Positions 1 through 7,533 of a stretch of 41,552 nucleotides of DNA are shown here, in pieces (position 1 is the first letter of the stretch; the number at the start of each line of letters is the position of its first letter). A program made the translations under genes and the position numbers. The stretch is from Lentisphaeria bacterium (lineage in GTDB: Bacteria; Verrucomicrobiota; Lentisphaeria; Victivallales; Victivallaceae): NCBI GenBank assembly GCA_017505415.1, contig JAFVPG010000166.1:1-41552 (forward strand), in the 5' to 3' direction. The notes below the pieces were generated by a model, which was not told the origin of the DNA, made no database searches, and saw only the letters and a program-made list of their open reading frames with translations.

Positions 1-130
1 CGCGGCGTTCGCTGCTTGGCAATTTCTTGCCTGCGCTCACTTCGCTGACGCTCGTGAACCGCTCCTTGCTCGCGGCGCTAACCGCGCTTTACTTACTCCG
101 AGAGAGCTTATATACTTTATTCAAAAAGTA
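1..130. other. Non-coding GC-rich edge segment
   Basis: I see no gene here. The first 90 bases are clearly more GC-rich than the AT-rich spacers elsewhere in the window and are full of short CGCT/GCTC-type units. A small inverted repeat, CGCGG at 71-75 with CCGCG at 82-86, closes the GC-rich part. The look is that of a dispersed intergenic repeat or the end of one, but only one copy lies in the window, so this cannot be tested here. Confidence 0.3.
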
Positions 131-223
131 CCCTTTTCTTTTTTGAAAAGGTGGAGGGTCTTAGGGAGGCGGAAAAATCTTTTTTTCTTTTAATCAAGAA
201 AAAAGTTTTTCCGCTTCCCTAAA
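131..223 (-). terminator. Two stacked inverted repeats downstream of the GH130 gene
   Basis: A long imperfect stem pairs 163-190 (AGGGAGGCGGAAAAA...) with 197-221 (...TTTTTCCGCTTCCCT), about 25 bp with a very short loop. A second hairpin, CCTTTTC at 132-138 with GAAAAGG at 145-151, follows on the minus strand and is succeeded by GTACTTTTTG. Together they lie just after the stop codon of the leftward GH130 gene, where a terminator is expected. The T-tract behind the first stem is poor, so this may instead be a structured repeat that also works as a terminator. Confidence 0.45.
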
Positions 224-242
224 AAACTTCCGATAAACAATA

Positions 243-1301
243 TTATTTCACATATTGTTTAACGTGAGCCAATGCTTCTTTGAAGGAAAATTCAGCAAGA
301 CCGATATAAACATCACCGCAGTCGTAATACATCATAACATTATCACCGATTACCACGTTGGCGCACGGGAATACACAATGCAAGCCTCTGCCGTTATGTT
401 CATAATCCATTTCGGGAGCGAAGATCGGTTCAGGTGTGCGGGCGAGGACTTTGGTCGGATCTTCACGGTCAAGCAGAGCCAAGCCGACATAATATTTACC
501 CATACGGTCGACACCGTGATAAGTCATCAGCCAGCCATCATCGGTCGGAATCGGAACACCTGAACCGCCGACTTTCATTTCTTCCCATTTTTGTTGGGGA
601 GCAAGCAGCAGAACTTCATTCATAATATCTTCGCCGTCGATCATATCCCAGCCCATTTCACGCTTGTTTGTACTCCAGAAATCAAGTCTGTCGGAAAATG
701 CCAGCCAGATACAGCCGGGGTGGTAATGCAGGGGCAAAGTCCACGGATGAAAAGCAGTCGGACGGTGAAGCATGGCATATTTGCCGTTGATTTTTTCGGG
801 GAACAATGCAACATTGGCATCTGAAATGTGTTCGCTGGTGATCGGACCTAATTTTTCAAATGTTTTGAAATCCTTTGTGACAGCCAGACCGACACGGCGG
901 TAGTTGTCAAACCAGCTCGGATTCAAATTGCCATTCGGTCCGCATGTACGTGCGCCGAAAGCATAGTCACGGATATTTATCGCACGACCTGCATAAGCAA
1001 TAACATATTGACCTTCAAGATAAGTCACTCGGGCATCTTCACAGCCTGCATGGTCAAAAGTTCCGGGATTGATGTCGCCATCCATCCACGGCTCGTCATT
1101 CTCTTCAAAATGATAACCGTCCTTGCTCCATGCGTAACCGAGACGGATAACTCCGTCATGCGGTTTCGGATCGGCGGTAAAGACCATGTGAAATTTTTCA
1201 CCGTCATAAACAACACCCGGATTGCGGGCGGAACCCCGCCAGCGAACGCCGGGAATGGGACTTAAAATCGGATTGCCGGGATAACGTTTAACTTTCAACA
1301 T
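243..1301 (-). CDS. Glycoside hydrolase family 130 protein (mannoside phosphorylase-like)
   Basis: A 352-residue protein of the five-bladed beta-propeller GH130 type. Known GH130 enzymes phosphorolyse or hydrolyse beta-mannosidic bonds, releasing mannose 1-phosphate in the phosphorylases. Visible family signatures are the N-terminal RYPGNPIL, GCEDARVTYLEGQYVIAYAG (the E-D-x-R segment carrying the catalytic Asp), DGWLMTYHGVD (phosphate/sugar site) and a C-terminal YYDCGDVYIGLAEF. There is no signal peptide, so it should be cytoplasmic. The ATG at 1301 is chosen because AAAGGAG lies five bases upstream; an in-frame TTG at 1316 would swallow that site. It follows the regulator gene by 11 bp and forms a bicistronic unit with it. 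The subfamily and exact substrate cannot be fixed by eye. Confidence 0.88.
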   Translation of the reverse strand: MLKVKRYPGNPILSPIPGVRWRGSARNPGVVYDGEKFHMVFTADPKPHDGVIRLGYAWSKDGYHFEENDEPWMDGDINPGTFDHAGCEDARVTYLEGQYVIAYAGRAINIRDYAFGARTCGPNGNLNPSWFDNYRRVGLAVTKDFKTFEKLGPITSEHISDANVALFPEKINGKYAMLHRPTAFHPWTLPLHYHPGCIWLAFSDRLDFWSTNKREMGWDMIDGEDIMNEVLLLAPQQKWEEMKVGGSGVPIPTDDGWLMTYHGVDRMGKYYVGLALLDREDPTKVLARTPEPIFAPEMDYEHNGRGLHCVFPCANVVIGDNVMMYYDCGDVYIGLAEFSFKEALAHVKQYVK

Positions 1302-1312
1302 AAAAACTCCTT

Positions 1313-2392
1313 TCAATTTTCTTTTATTTCAGGTTGTAATCTGATAATTTTTTCAGTAATTTTTTCATTTGATTTCAAAAGTTGGATTGCTTTCATAACC
1401 ATTTGTGAATAAGCAACCTGCATGGTTGGAAATTTCCATTGTTTTGAAATATTCGGGAAAAGACAGTCATATCCTGTAACCATGACATTTCTGACATTTT
1501 CAGCGGCAAGTGCCTGACATGCCCCTTCTGCAATCAAATCATTGACACAGAAAATCGCTTGAGGACGACGCCCGGAACGCAAAAGTTTGGTAATTGCAAG
1601 AAAGGCATTCTGAACCTGCCCCCCTCTCTCAATATGGATAATATCTTCCTTGTTGATATTTACAAAATAATCGTTGAATGCGGTCAATGCTCCTTTCAAA
1701 CGGTTATGATATGTGCGATCTTCGACCTGCAGTTTTACGGACAGCATGACAACATCATTGCAGTCATGGGCGATGATATATTCTGCCATTTTGTATGCCC
1801 CGTGATAATTGTCATTGACAATGGCGAACATATTCGGCGGCAAATCATTGAGTTTTTTCATTACATAGTTGATAAAAAAGAATTTCTGTTCCGGAAATTT
1901 GTTTGCCAATTTGATAGTTTCGTCAAATTTATCGGAATCAAGGACGATAACACCTTTGCAATCAAATTCGGCGGAGTTTTTGTAACGGTTTATTACTGAT
2001 TCAGGATTGTCGCAAATAAGCACCGGAGTTATATTGTTTTCTGCACTTCCCTGCAAAAGTCCGCAATAGAAAACACTTGAAAGCGGATGTTCAAGCGGTG
2101 TATCTGAATTATATTGAGTCCATACCGCACAAACGGGGTGTTTGATTAAATTTGCAGAGGCTCCGACGAAAGTACCTTTTTTCGGACGTTTGAAACATAC
2201 TCCGTCTTTTATGAGTTCTTGTACAGCAAGGTATGCCGTCCTGATGCTGACACCAGCATTTTCAGCAATAACATTTACAGCAGGTAAAGCTGTTCCCTCC
2301 GGATATTTACCACTTTTAATATCAGACAGAATAGTATTTTTCAGCTGAATATAAACAGGTATCTTACCTGCCGGCTGATTGTAAATATTCAT
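1313..2392 (-). CDS. GntR-family regulator with LacI-type ligand-binding domain
   Basis: A 359-residue transcription factor. Residues about 8-78 form a GntR winged helix (PVYIQLKNTILSDIKSGKYP, then LPAVNVIAENAGVSIRTAYLA and a GTFVG wing). Residues about 90-355 resemble a periplasmic-binding/LacI sensor domain (FDCKGVIVLDSDKF, MAEYIIAHDCNDVVML, AIFCVNDLIAEGACQAL). Such proteins usually repress sugar-catabolic genes until a sugar binds. The ATG at 2392 has AAGGTG eight bases upstream. The gene leads a two-gene unit with the GH130 enzyme, and its own promoter carries an operator-like repeat, so autoregulation is likely. It is a distant paralogue of the regulator at 33492-34613, which has nearly the same promoter region. 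Confidence 0.88.
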   Translation of the reverse strand: MNIYNQPAGKIPVYIQLKNTILSDIKSGKYPEGTALPAVNVIAENAGVSIRTAYLAVQELIKDGVCFKRPKKGTFVGASANLIKHPVCAVWTQYNSDTPLEHPLSSVFYCGLLQGSAENNITPVLICDNPESVINRYKNSAEFDCKGVIVLDSDKFDETIKLANKFPEQKFFFINYVMKKLNDLPPNMFAIVNDNYHGAYKMAEYIIAHDCNDVVMLSVKLQVEDRTYHNRLKGALTAFNDYFVNINKEDIIHIERGGQVQNAFLAITKLLRSGRRPQAIFCVNDLIAEGACQALAAENVRNVMVTGYDCLFPNISKQWKFPTMQVAYSQMVMKAIQLLKSNEKITEKIIRLQPEIKEN

Positions 2393-2407
2393 ATTGCACC
2401 TTGTTTA

Positions 2408-2464
2408 TACTATGATTTTACTTTGATTTTACCATAATATACAACTGTAAATAAAATTTGTCAA
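2408..2464 (-). promoter_or_regulatory. Promoter plus putative operator of the GH130 regulator gene
   Basis: On the minus strand TTGACA (2464-2459) and TATATT (2441-2436) are separated by exactly 17 bases, a near-perfect sigma70-type promoter. The -10 runs directly into TATGGTAAAATCAAAG and then TAAAATCATAGTATA, giving two GTAAAA half-sites (direct repeat) between -10 and the ribosome binding site. The same layout and nearly the same bases stand before the second GntR gene at 34631-34685. A protein bound here would cover the -10 and the start of transcription, which suggests autorepression. Confidence 0.75.
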
Positions 2465-2511
2465 GACAAAAGAATTTTTTTTCCAAAGTTTTTAAAAAAA
2501 ATACACAAGCA

Positions 2512-2545
2512 AAAAAAAGACCCGCATTTCTGCGAGTCTTTTTTT
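2512..2545 (-). terminator. Rho-independent terminator of hydCBA
   Basis: On the minus strand, 17 bases after the hydA stop codon, GACTCGCA and TGCGGGTC pair across a GAAA tetraloop (8 bp with one G-T pair) and are followed by a run of T. A matching run of T also follows on the plus strand, so it could work both ways, although no plus-strand gene points at it. Confidence 0.88.
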
Positions 2546-2561
2546 ATAAAAATCAATCCGA

Positions 2562-4304
2562 TTATTTGGAATGATATTCAGTATGAAGCAGGTGATGTGC
2601 TTTTTCACTGCCGGGTTTGCCGAGGAACTCTTTGTAGAGAGCCTGGATATCCGGGTTTTCGTGAGAACAACGCATAACTTTGCGTTCATCTTCTGTATAC
2701 AGACCTTTCATGCGCTTTTCAAGCAATTCGGCATCGCCGTGGAGGAAGGGCTGACCGCCGCCGTTGATACAGCCGCCGGGACAAGCCATGATTTCGATTG
2801 CCTGGAAACGGTTTCTGTCGGCACGAACCATATCGAGAACTTTGCGGGCATTACCCAAACCGGAGCAGACTGCAACGTTGATGGTTTTGCCGGGAGCGAT
2901 TTCGACTTTGGCTTCTTTGATACCGTCAAGACCGCGGACTGCACGGAAGTTGATTGCATCGCCTTCGAGGTTTTTGCCGTTGAGCATGAAGTAGACAGAA
3001 CGGCATGCAGCTTCGAGAACACCGCCGGTAACACCGAAGATGTCAGCAGCACCGGCAGATTTGCCGAGCGGATTGTCATATTCTTCATCATCCATGTTGG
3101 CGAGGTTGATACCGGCTTCTTTGAACATCTTGCAGAGTTCACGGGTGGTAACGACGAAGTCAACATCACGGACGCCGTTGGGAGCGAATTCGGGACGTGC
3201 GGCTTCATATTTTTTGGCCTGACAGGGCATGATTGAAACAACGATCAAATCTTCGGGTTTGACGCCGATTTTTTCAGCATAGTAGCTCTTGGCGATAGCG
3301 CCGAACATCTGCTGGGGAGATTTGCAGCTGGAGGGGATGTTCAACAAATCAGGATAGTTGTGTTCGATGAAGTTGATCCATCCGGGGCAGCAGCTGGTAA
3401 GAATGGGAAGGTTTTTGCCTTCTTTGATACGTTCAACGATTTCGTTGCCTTCTTCCATGATGGTAAGGTCAGCGGAGAAGTTGGTGTCAAAGACTTTGTC
3501 AAAACCGAGGGCGCGCAAACCTGCAACCAATTTACCGGTGACAGGGACGCCGGGAGCAAATCCGAATTCCTGACCGACAGCGACACGGACTGCAGGAGCA
3601 GTCTGAACGATGACAGTTTTGGTGGGATCATTGATAGCTGCCCAGACTTTTTTGACATAGCTGATACCGGTGATGGCACCGACGGGACAGACATTGACAC
3701 ACTGACCGCAGAAGGTACAGCTGGTATCTGCCAGAGGAATCATGCTGGCGGTACCGACTTTGGCTTTGAAGCCGCGGCCGTAACCGGTCAAAGCGCCGAC
3801 AGTCTGAACTTTGGAGCAGACGTTTTCGCAACGGCGGCACATGACACATTTGGAGAGGTCACGCATAATTGCGCCGCTGGATTGGTCGGGCTGAAAGAAG
3901 TTGATTTCGCCCTGATATTCAATATCGGTGATACCGAATTCAACAGCGAGCTTCTGGAGTTCGCAGTCGGTATTTTTGGGGCAGGTCAAGCAGTTTTTGG
4001 GGTGATCGCTGAGCATAAGTTCAACAACTGTACGGCGGGCGCGGAGAGCGCGCAGTGAGTTAGTGTGAACGACCATGCCTTCTGCAACAGGAGTTGCACA
4101 AGCGGGGGCAAGGTTGCGGCGTTTTTCGACTTCGACTACGCAAACGCGGCAGCTGGCGGGTTTATTGCATTCGCCGTTGCCCAGGTGGGCGCAGTAGCAG
4201 AGAGTCGGAATATTGATATTAAGCTGGCGGGCCGCCTGCAAAATTGTATAGTTTGCAGGAACAGTTACGGCTTTGCCGTTGATAGTGAGATTTACAGTAG
4301 ACAT
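2562..4304 (-). CDS. hydA: [FeFe] hydrogenase catalytic subunit HydA
   Basis: A 580-residue group A [FeFe] hydrogenase, expected to be the H2-forming subunit of a soluble HydABC complex. In order: [2Fe-2S] domain with C36, C46 (region LCYCAHLGNGECN), C52, C55 and C69; a His-Cys cluster motif H101-x3-C105-x2-C108-x5-C114; two [4Fe-4S] ferredoxin motifs (C153-C163 and C196-C206); and the H-cluster domain with L1 TSCCPGW (303-309), L2 MPCQAKKYEA (from 359) and L3 MACPGGCINGGGQP (from 506). All H-cluster cysteines are present. The extra C-terminal iron-sulfur domain of Thermotoga maritima HydA is absent. The ATG at 4304 gives the usual family start and has GGAG upstream; it lies 8 bp after the hydB stop, and an upstream in-frame start would overlap hydB. 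No maturation genes (hydE, hydF, hydG) are in the window. Confidence 0.95.
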   Translation of the reverse strand: MSTVNLTINGKAVTVPANYTILQAARQLNINIPTLCYCAHLGNGECNKPASCRVCVVEVEKRRNLAPACATPVAEGMVVHTNSLRALRARRTVVELMLSDHPKNCLTCPKNTDCELQKLAVEFGITDIEYQGEINFFQPDQSSGAIMRDLSKCVMCRRCENVCSKVQTVGALTGYGRGFKAKVGTASMIPLADTSCTFCGQCVNVCPVGAITGISYVKKVWAAINDPTKTVIVQTAPAVRVAVGQEFGFAPGVPVTGKLVAGLRALGFDKVFDTNFSADLTIMEEGNEIVERIKEGKNLPILTSCCPGWINFIEHNYPDLLNIPSSCKSPQQMFGAIAKSYYAEKIGVKPEDLIVVSIMPCQAKKYEAARPEFAPNGVRDVDFVVTTRELCKMFKEAGINLANMDDEEYDNPLGKSAGAADIFGVTGGVLEAACRSVYFMLNGKNLEGDAINFRAVRGLDGIKEAKVEIAPGKTINVAVCSGLGNARKVLDMVRADRNRFQAIEIMACPGGCINGGGQPFLHGDAELLEKRMKGLYTEDERKVMRCSHENPDIQALYKEFLGKPGSEKAHHLLHTEYHSK

Positions 4305-4312
4305 AGTTTCTC

Positions 4313-6244
4313 TTACTCCATGACAATAGCTTTTTTCGGGCATCCGTCGATACAGGCACCGCATTTAATGCACTTGGTCTGATCGATGACATGCAGCTGT
4401 TTAAGTTCACCGGTGATGGCGTTGACGGGGCAGTTGCGTTTACATTTGGTACAACCGATACAACTGTCGTTGATCTTGAGGGTGAAGAGCTTGCGGCAGG
4501 TACCTGCGGGACATTTCTTGTCACGGACGTGAGCAAGGTATTCATCCTTGAAGTAGCGCAAAGTACTCAAAATCGGGTTGGGTGCTGTCTGACCGAGACC
4601 GCAGAGAGCAGTATCAGTAATGGTTTTGGCGAGGTTTTCGAGATCGACAAGCATTTCTTCAGTACCGTTACCGTCGCAGATTTTTTCGAGCATTTCGAGC
4701 ATGCGGCGGGTACCGATACGGCAGGGAGTGCATTTACCACAGGATTCATCTTTGGTAAAGTCGAGGTAGAATTTAGCCATAGCAGGCATGCAGTCCTTAT
4801 CAGAAAGAACGATCATACCGCCGGAACCCATCATAGAACCGATTTTGGCAAGATTGCCGTAGTCGATGGGGGTATCAAGGTTCTCAGCAGTGATACAGCC
4901 GCCGGAGGGACCGCCGGTCTGAACAGCTTTGAATTCACGGCCGCCGGAAATACCGCCGCCGATTTCATAAATGATTTCGCGGAGGGTGGTTCCCATGGGA
5001 ACTTCAACGAGACCGACGTTGTTGATCTGACCTGCAAGAGCGAAAACTTTGGTACCTGCGTTACCGCTGATGGTACGTTTGAAGTTGCCGTTTTCGTCAA
5101 ATTCAGCCTGCCAGTTACCGATTTTACTGTACCATGCAGCACCTTTGCGGATGATTTCGGGAATGGTGGCATAAGTTTCAACGTTATTGACGTTGCTGGA
5201 GCAGCCCCAGTAACCGCCGCCGACGTTTGCGGGGAACGGTGGTTTGGTGGTGGGTTCGCCGCGCTGACCTTCCATAGAGTGGATAAGAGCAGTTTCTTCA
5301 CCGCAGACGAATGCACCTGCACCAAGTTTGATTTCAATATCAAAGCTGAAATCAGTACCCATGATGTTGTCGCCGAGCAAACCGATTTCACGGGCCTGCT
5401 GGATAGCTTTTTCCAAACGGGCAACTGCCAGCGGATATTCAGCACGGATGTAAACAAGACCTCTCTGTGCGTTGATAGCATAAGCGGCAATAGCCATAGC
5501 TTCGATCACGGAGTTGGGGTCGCCTTCCATGATGGAGCGGTCCATAAATGCTCCGGGGTCGCCTTCGTCAGCGTTGCAGATGACATATTTTTCATCAGTT
5601 TTGACGCCGGCGGCAATTTTCCATTTGAGACCGGTGGGGAAACCTGCACCGCCGCGGCCGCAGAGACCGGAGTTGAGAACTTCCTGAACGACAGTTTCGG
5701 GTTTCATTTCAAAAAGACATTTGGCGAGAGCCTGATAGCCCTGATTTGCGATATATTCACTGATGTCTTCGGGATCGAGCAAACCGCAGTTACGCAGAGA
5801 AATACGTTCCTGTTTAGCATAGAAAGACATTTTTGCATAGTCAGCAACGCGTGATTTGAGCTGGGGTTCGACGAAAAGCAAACGTTCAACAAGTTCTTTG
5901 CCGACGATGTGTTTTTCAACGATTTCATCAGCATCTTCAGGAGTGACCTGAACGTAAAAAACGTTGTCAGGCATAACTTTGACGATAGGACCCTGTGCGC
6001 AGAAACCGAAACAGCCGGTCTGAACGACTTTGACATCATTTTCAAGACCTGCTTTTTTGATATTTGCGGTGAGACGTTCCATCAACTCTTTGGAGTTGGA
6101 AGCATGGCAACCGGTACCGCCGCAGCAGAGAAGTTCTTTTTTGACAGATTTGATGTCATGTGCTGAAGTTTCGCGCAAAACGAGTTTGCCTTTGCATTCA
6201 TTGTATGCGGCAATGAGACATTCTTTGGAATTGATTTTATTCAT
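4313..6244 (-). CDS. hydB: NADH-dependent [FeFe] hydrogenase subunit HydB (NuoF-like)
   Basis: A 643-residue flavoprotein subunit related to NuoF. The N-terminal third begins with a thioredoxin-like [2Fe-2S] domain (LLCCGGTGCHAS and later QTGCFGFCAQGP). The NuoF core follows with FMN/NAD-binding stretches GRGGAGFPTGLKWK and CNADEGDPGAFMDRS, then a [4Fe-4S] site SCGKCTPCRIGTRRM with its fourth ligand in ALCGLGQTAP. The C-terminus adds two ferredoxin motifs (SCIGCTKCKRNCP and KCIKCGACIDGCP). In known HydABC complexes this subunit binds NAD(H) and is the site of flavin-linked electron confurcation or bifurcation. It starts 3 bp after hydC stops and ends 8 bp before hydA, so the three are one transcription unit. 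The ATG at 6244 has AGGGG upstream. Confidence 0.94.
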   Translation of the reverse strand: MNKINSKECLIAAYNECKGKLVLRETSAHDIKSVKKELLCCGGTGCHASNSKELMERLTANIKKAGLENDVKVVQTGCFGFCAQGPIVKVMPDNVFYVQVTPEDADEIVEKHIVGKELVERLLFVEPQLKSRVADYAKMSFYAKQERISLRNCGLLDPEDISEYIANQGYQALAKCLFEMKPETVVQEVLNSGLCGRGGAGFPTGLKWKIAAGVKTDEKYVICNADEGDPGAFMDRSIMEGDPNSVIEAMAIAAYAINAQRGLVYIRAEYPLAVARLEKAIQQAREIGLLGDNIMGTDFSFDIEIKLGAGAFVCGEETALIHSMEGQRGEPTTKPPFPANVGGGYWGCSSNVNNVETYATIPEIIRKGAAWYSKIGNWQAEFDENGNFKRTISGNAGTKVFALAGQINNVGLVEVPMGTTLREIIYEIGGGISGGREFKAVQTGGPSGGCITAENLDTPIDYGNLAKIGSMMGSGGMIVLSDKDCMPAMAKFYLDFTKDESCGKCTPCRIGTRRMLEMLEKICDGNGTEEMLVDLENLAKTITDTALCGLGQTAPNPILSTLRYFKDEYLAHVRDKKCPAGTCRKLFTLKINDSCIGCTKCKRNCPVNAITGELKQLHVIDQTKCIKCGACIDGCPKKAIVME

Positions 6245-6247
6245 GAC

Positions 6248-6766
6248 TTACCCCTGTTTTTTGTATTCGTTGACGATTTCAACCGCTTTGGCGGGGGTAA
6301 CTTTGCCATAGACCTTGCCATTGACCATCATGACGGGAGCAAGACCGCAGGCACCTACGCAGCGCAAGCCGGAGATGGAGAAAAGGCCATCTTCAGTGGG
6401 ATGTGTATCAGCTTTGACACCGAGGACACGTTCAACTTCGGACATGACTTTTTCTGCACCTTTGACGTAACATGCAGTACCGAGGCAAATATCAATGCAG
6501 TATTTACCTTTGGGTTCAGTGTGGAAATAGTTATAGAAACTGACGACACCGGAGACTTGAGCTTCGGTAAGATAAAGTTTTTTTGCGACATGCTGCTGGA
6601 CTTCACGGGGCAGGTATCCGAAGATAGCCTGAGCCTTGTGCAGGACTTGGATAAGTCTGCCGCGGCGGCGTTCATCAGCAGGGTCGACGTTGAGAGTGGC
6701 AATAAAAGCGTCAAGTTCAGCGAACTTGGCAGCTGCCGCCTCTGACATTTGTTTGCAACAACACAT
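6248..6766 (-). CDS. hydC: [FeFe] hydrogenase subunit HydC (NuoE-like)
   Basis: A 172-residue thioredoxin-fold [2Fe-2S] protein of the NuoE family. The cluster ligands are C94, C99, C136 and C140 in CLGTACYVKGA and RCVGACGLAP. The helical N-terminal part (RGRLIQVLHKAQAIFGYLP) is typical. It passes electrons to or from the HydB flavin. I place the start at the ATG at 6766 because GGAGAG lies six bases before it; an in-frame ATG at 6778 has no ribosome binding site and would swallow that one. The N-terminus MCCCKQM is unusually cysteine-rich and outside the cluster motif. It is the first gene of the hydCBA unit and is preceded by a structured leader. Confidence 0.93.
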   Translation of the reverse strand: MCCCKQMSEAAAAKFAELDAFIATLNVDPADERRRGRLIQVLHKAQAIFGYLPREVQQHVAKKLYLTEAQVSGVVSFYNYFHTEPKGKYCIDICLGTACYVKGAEKVMSEVERVLGVKADTHPTEDGLFSISGLRCVGACGLAPVMMVNGKVYGKVTPAKAVEIVNEYKKQG

Positions 6767-6859
6767 AATTCTCTCCATGTTATTTGTTTACGGTCGATTT
6801 GCAGATATTATTAATATACTGTATAAAAAACCCTTGACCACAAAGGCAGGGAACATCAC

Positions 6860-7051
6860 AAAATAAAAAAGTTCCGCAAATTTGCGGAACTTCAAAGTAT
6901 ACATAAATTTTACGGCTGTTGTTTTAATTGTATCAGCGGAAACAAGATACATTTCCTTTACATCTGTAATTTCTGCAAAATTTCTGCAGTCAGAAAACAT
7001 GTTGTAATGCATAAGCAACATCCTTTTAATACAATACATTCAAAACACCGT
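6860..7051 (-). ncRNA. Candidate small RNA or attenuated leader upstream of hydC
   Basis: A transcript from the promoter at 7057-7085 would run leftward to the hairpin at 6869-6892, about 180 bases, and then, if not terminated, into hydC. The stretch contains an SD-like AAAAGG followed nine bases later by an ATG at 7012, opening a 75-codon frame (to 6788) whose codons span the hairpin. It begins MHYNMFSDCRNFAEI and resembles nothing I know. Either an independent small RNA, a leader peptide with attenuation, or plain untranslated leader would fit. Nothing matches a riboswitch class that I recognise. Confidence 0.3.
6861..6892 (-). terminator. Perfect palindromic hairpin with T-tract, 100 bp before hydC
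   Basis: The 24 bases at 6869-6892 are a perfect palindrome (AAGTTCCGCAAA and its complement). Read on the minus strand, the stem ends in AACTTTTTTATTTT, which is a standard intrinsic terminator. It points toward hydC, with no recognised gene between it and hydC, so it can terminate a small RNA or attenuate the operon. Confidence 0.65.
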
Positions 7052-7056
7052 ATATT

Positions 7057-7085
7057 AATATAGCACATATTTACATAAAAAGCAA
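7057..7085 (-). promoter_or_regulatory. Promoter of the hydCBA leader
   Basis: On the minus strand TTGCTT (7085-7080) and TATATT (7062-7057) are 17 bases apart. Transcription would start near 7050 and read through the leader hairpin to hydC. I see no second promoter of equal quality between the hairpin and hydC. Confidence 0.55.
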
Positions 7086-7456
7086 ATCAAAATACATTTT
7101 TTTGTCAATATCCCGGCAGTGATCCTTTTATGTGACGATAGTAAAAGTAAACGCACCTCAAAGTCTGATCGACACCCGCCTGATTGACTGCTGTCACTAT
7201 CTTTTACTGAAAATTCAGTACATTATGGCACATCATACCCCAAATACCGCCATTGACTTTTCGCGAAATAAATGGGGTATTTTACAAAAAGTTAATGTCA
7301 CGAATTTTGTGAAAAATAAAATTACTTCATAAAAGTGCATCTGACATTACACAAAAATTTCAGATAACAACTTGTATTTTTCAAAAACACATATAACAAA
7401 ACTATTACCAATAATACTTTTTTGCATATAAAGTAACAATTTATTTTGTTTTTCAC
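7086..7456. other. Divergent intergenic region between hydCBA and purL
   Basis: No convincing gene. Several inverted repeats are present: ATACCCCA (7235-7242) with TGGGGTAT (7273-7280), enclosing TTTCGCGAAA; TACTGAA-AA-TTCAGTA (7205-7220); and AGTC-T-GATC (7162-7170) with GATTGACT (7182-7189). They lie upstream of both predicted transcription starts, so if functional they are more likely protein-binding sites or an unannotated RNA than a leader. A 66-codon GTG frame from 7132 has no ribosome binding site and no recognisable product. No purine riboswitch consensus is visible. Confidence 0.4.
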
Positions 7457-7485
7457 TTGTTTTTAAGCGGTTTATGGTGTAAATT
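7457..7485 (+). promoter_or_regulatory. Promoter of purL
   Basis: TTGTTT (7457-7462) and TAAATT (7480-7485) are separated by 17 bases, with TGGTG just before the -10. The predicted start near 7492 leaves a leader of about 40 bases before the ATG at 7534. Confidence 0.55.
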
Positions 7486-7533
7486 ATATATGAGTAATTG
7501 TACTTTAATCTTTTAAAAAAAGGATATGATATT

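Noticed and set aside
1302-1316. TTG start at 1316 for the GH130 gene
   Set aside because: It would place the AAAGGAG ribosome binding site inside the coding region; ATG 1301 fits.
4391-5854. Long plus-strand open frame opposite hydB
   Set aside because: It lies wholly antisense to a gene with every expected motif, and its composition mirrors the biased codon use of hydB. No ribosome binding site or known domain.
7132-7332. 66-codon GTG frame in the hyd-purL spacer
   Set aside because: No ribosome binding site, no recognisable product, and it covers inverted repeats.
7306-7340. TTTTGTGAA...TTCATAAAA as a redox-regulator (Rex-like) site
   Set aside because: The arms are too far apart and imperfect compared with the usual Rex site, so I do not claim it.
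7400-7420. ATTACCAATAATAC as a third copy of the GntR operator
   Set aside because: It lacks the GTAAA half-site repeat and -10 overlap that define the two real sites; partial likeness of AT-rich text.
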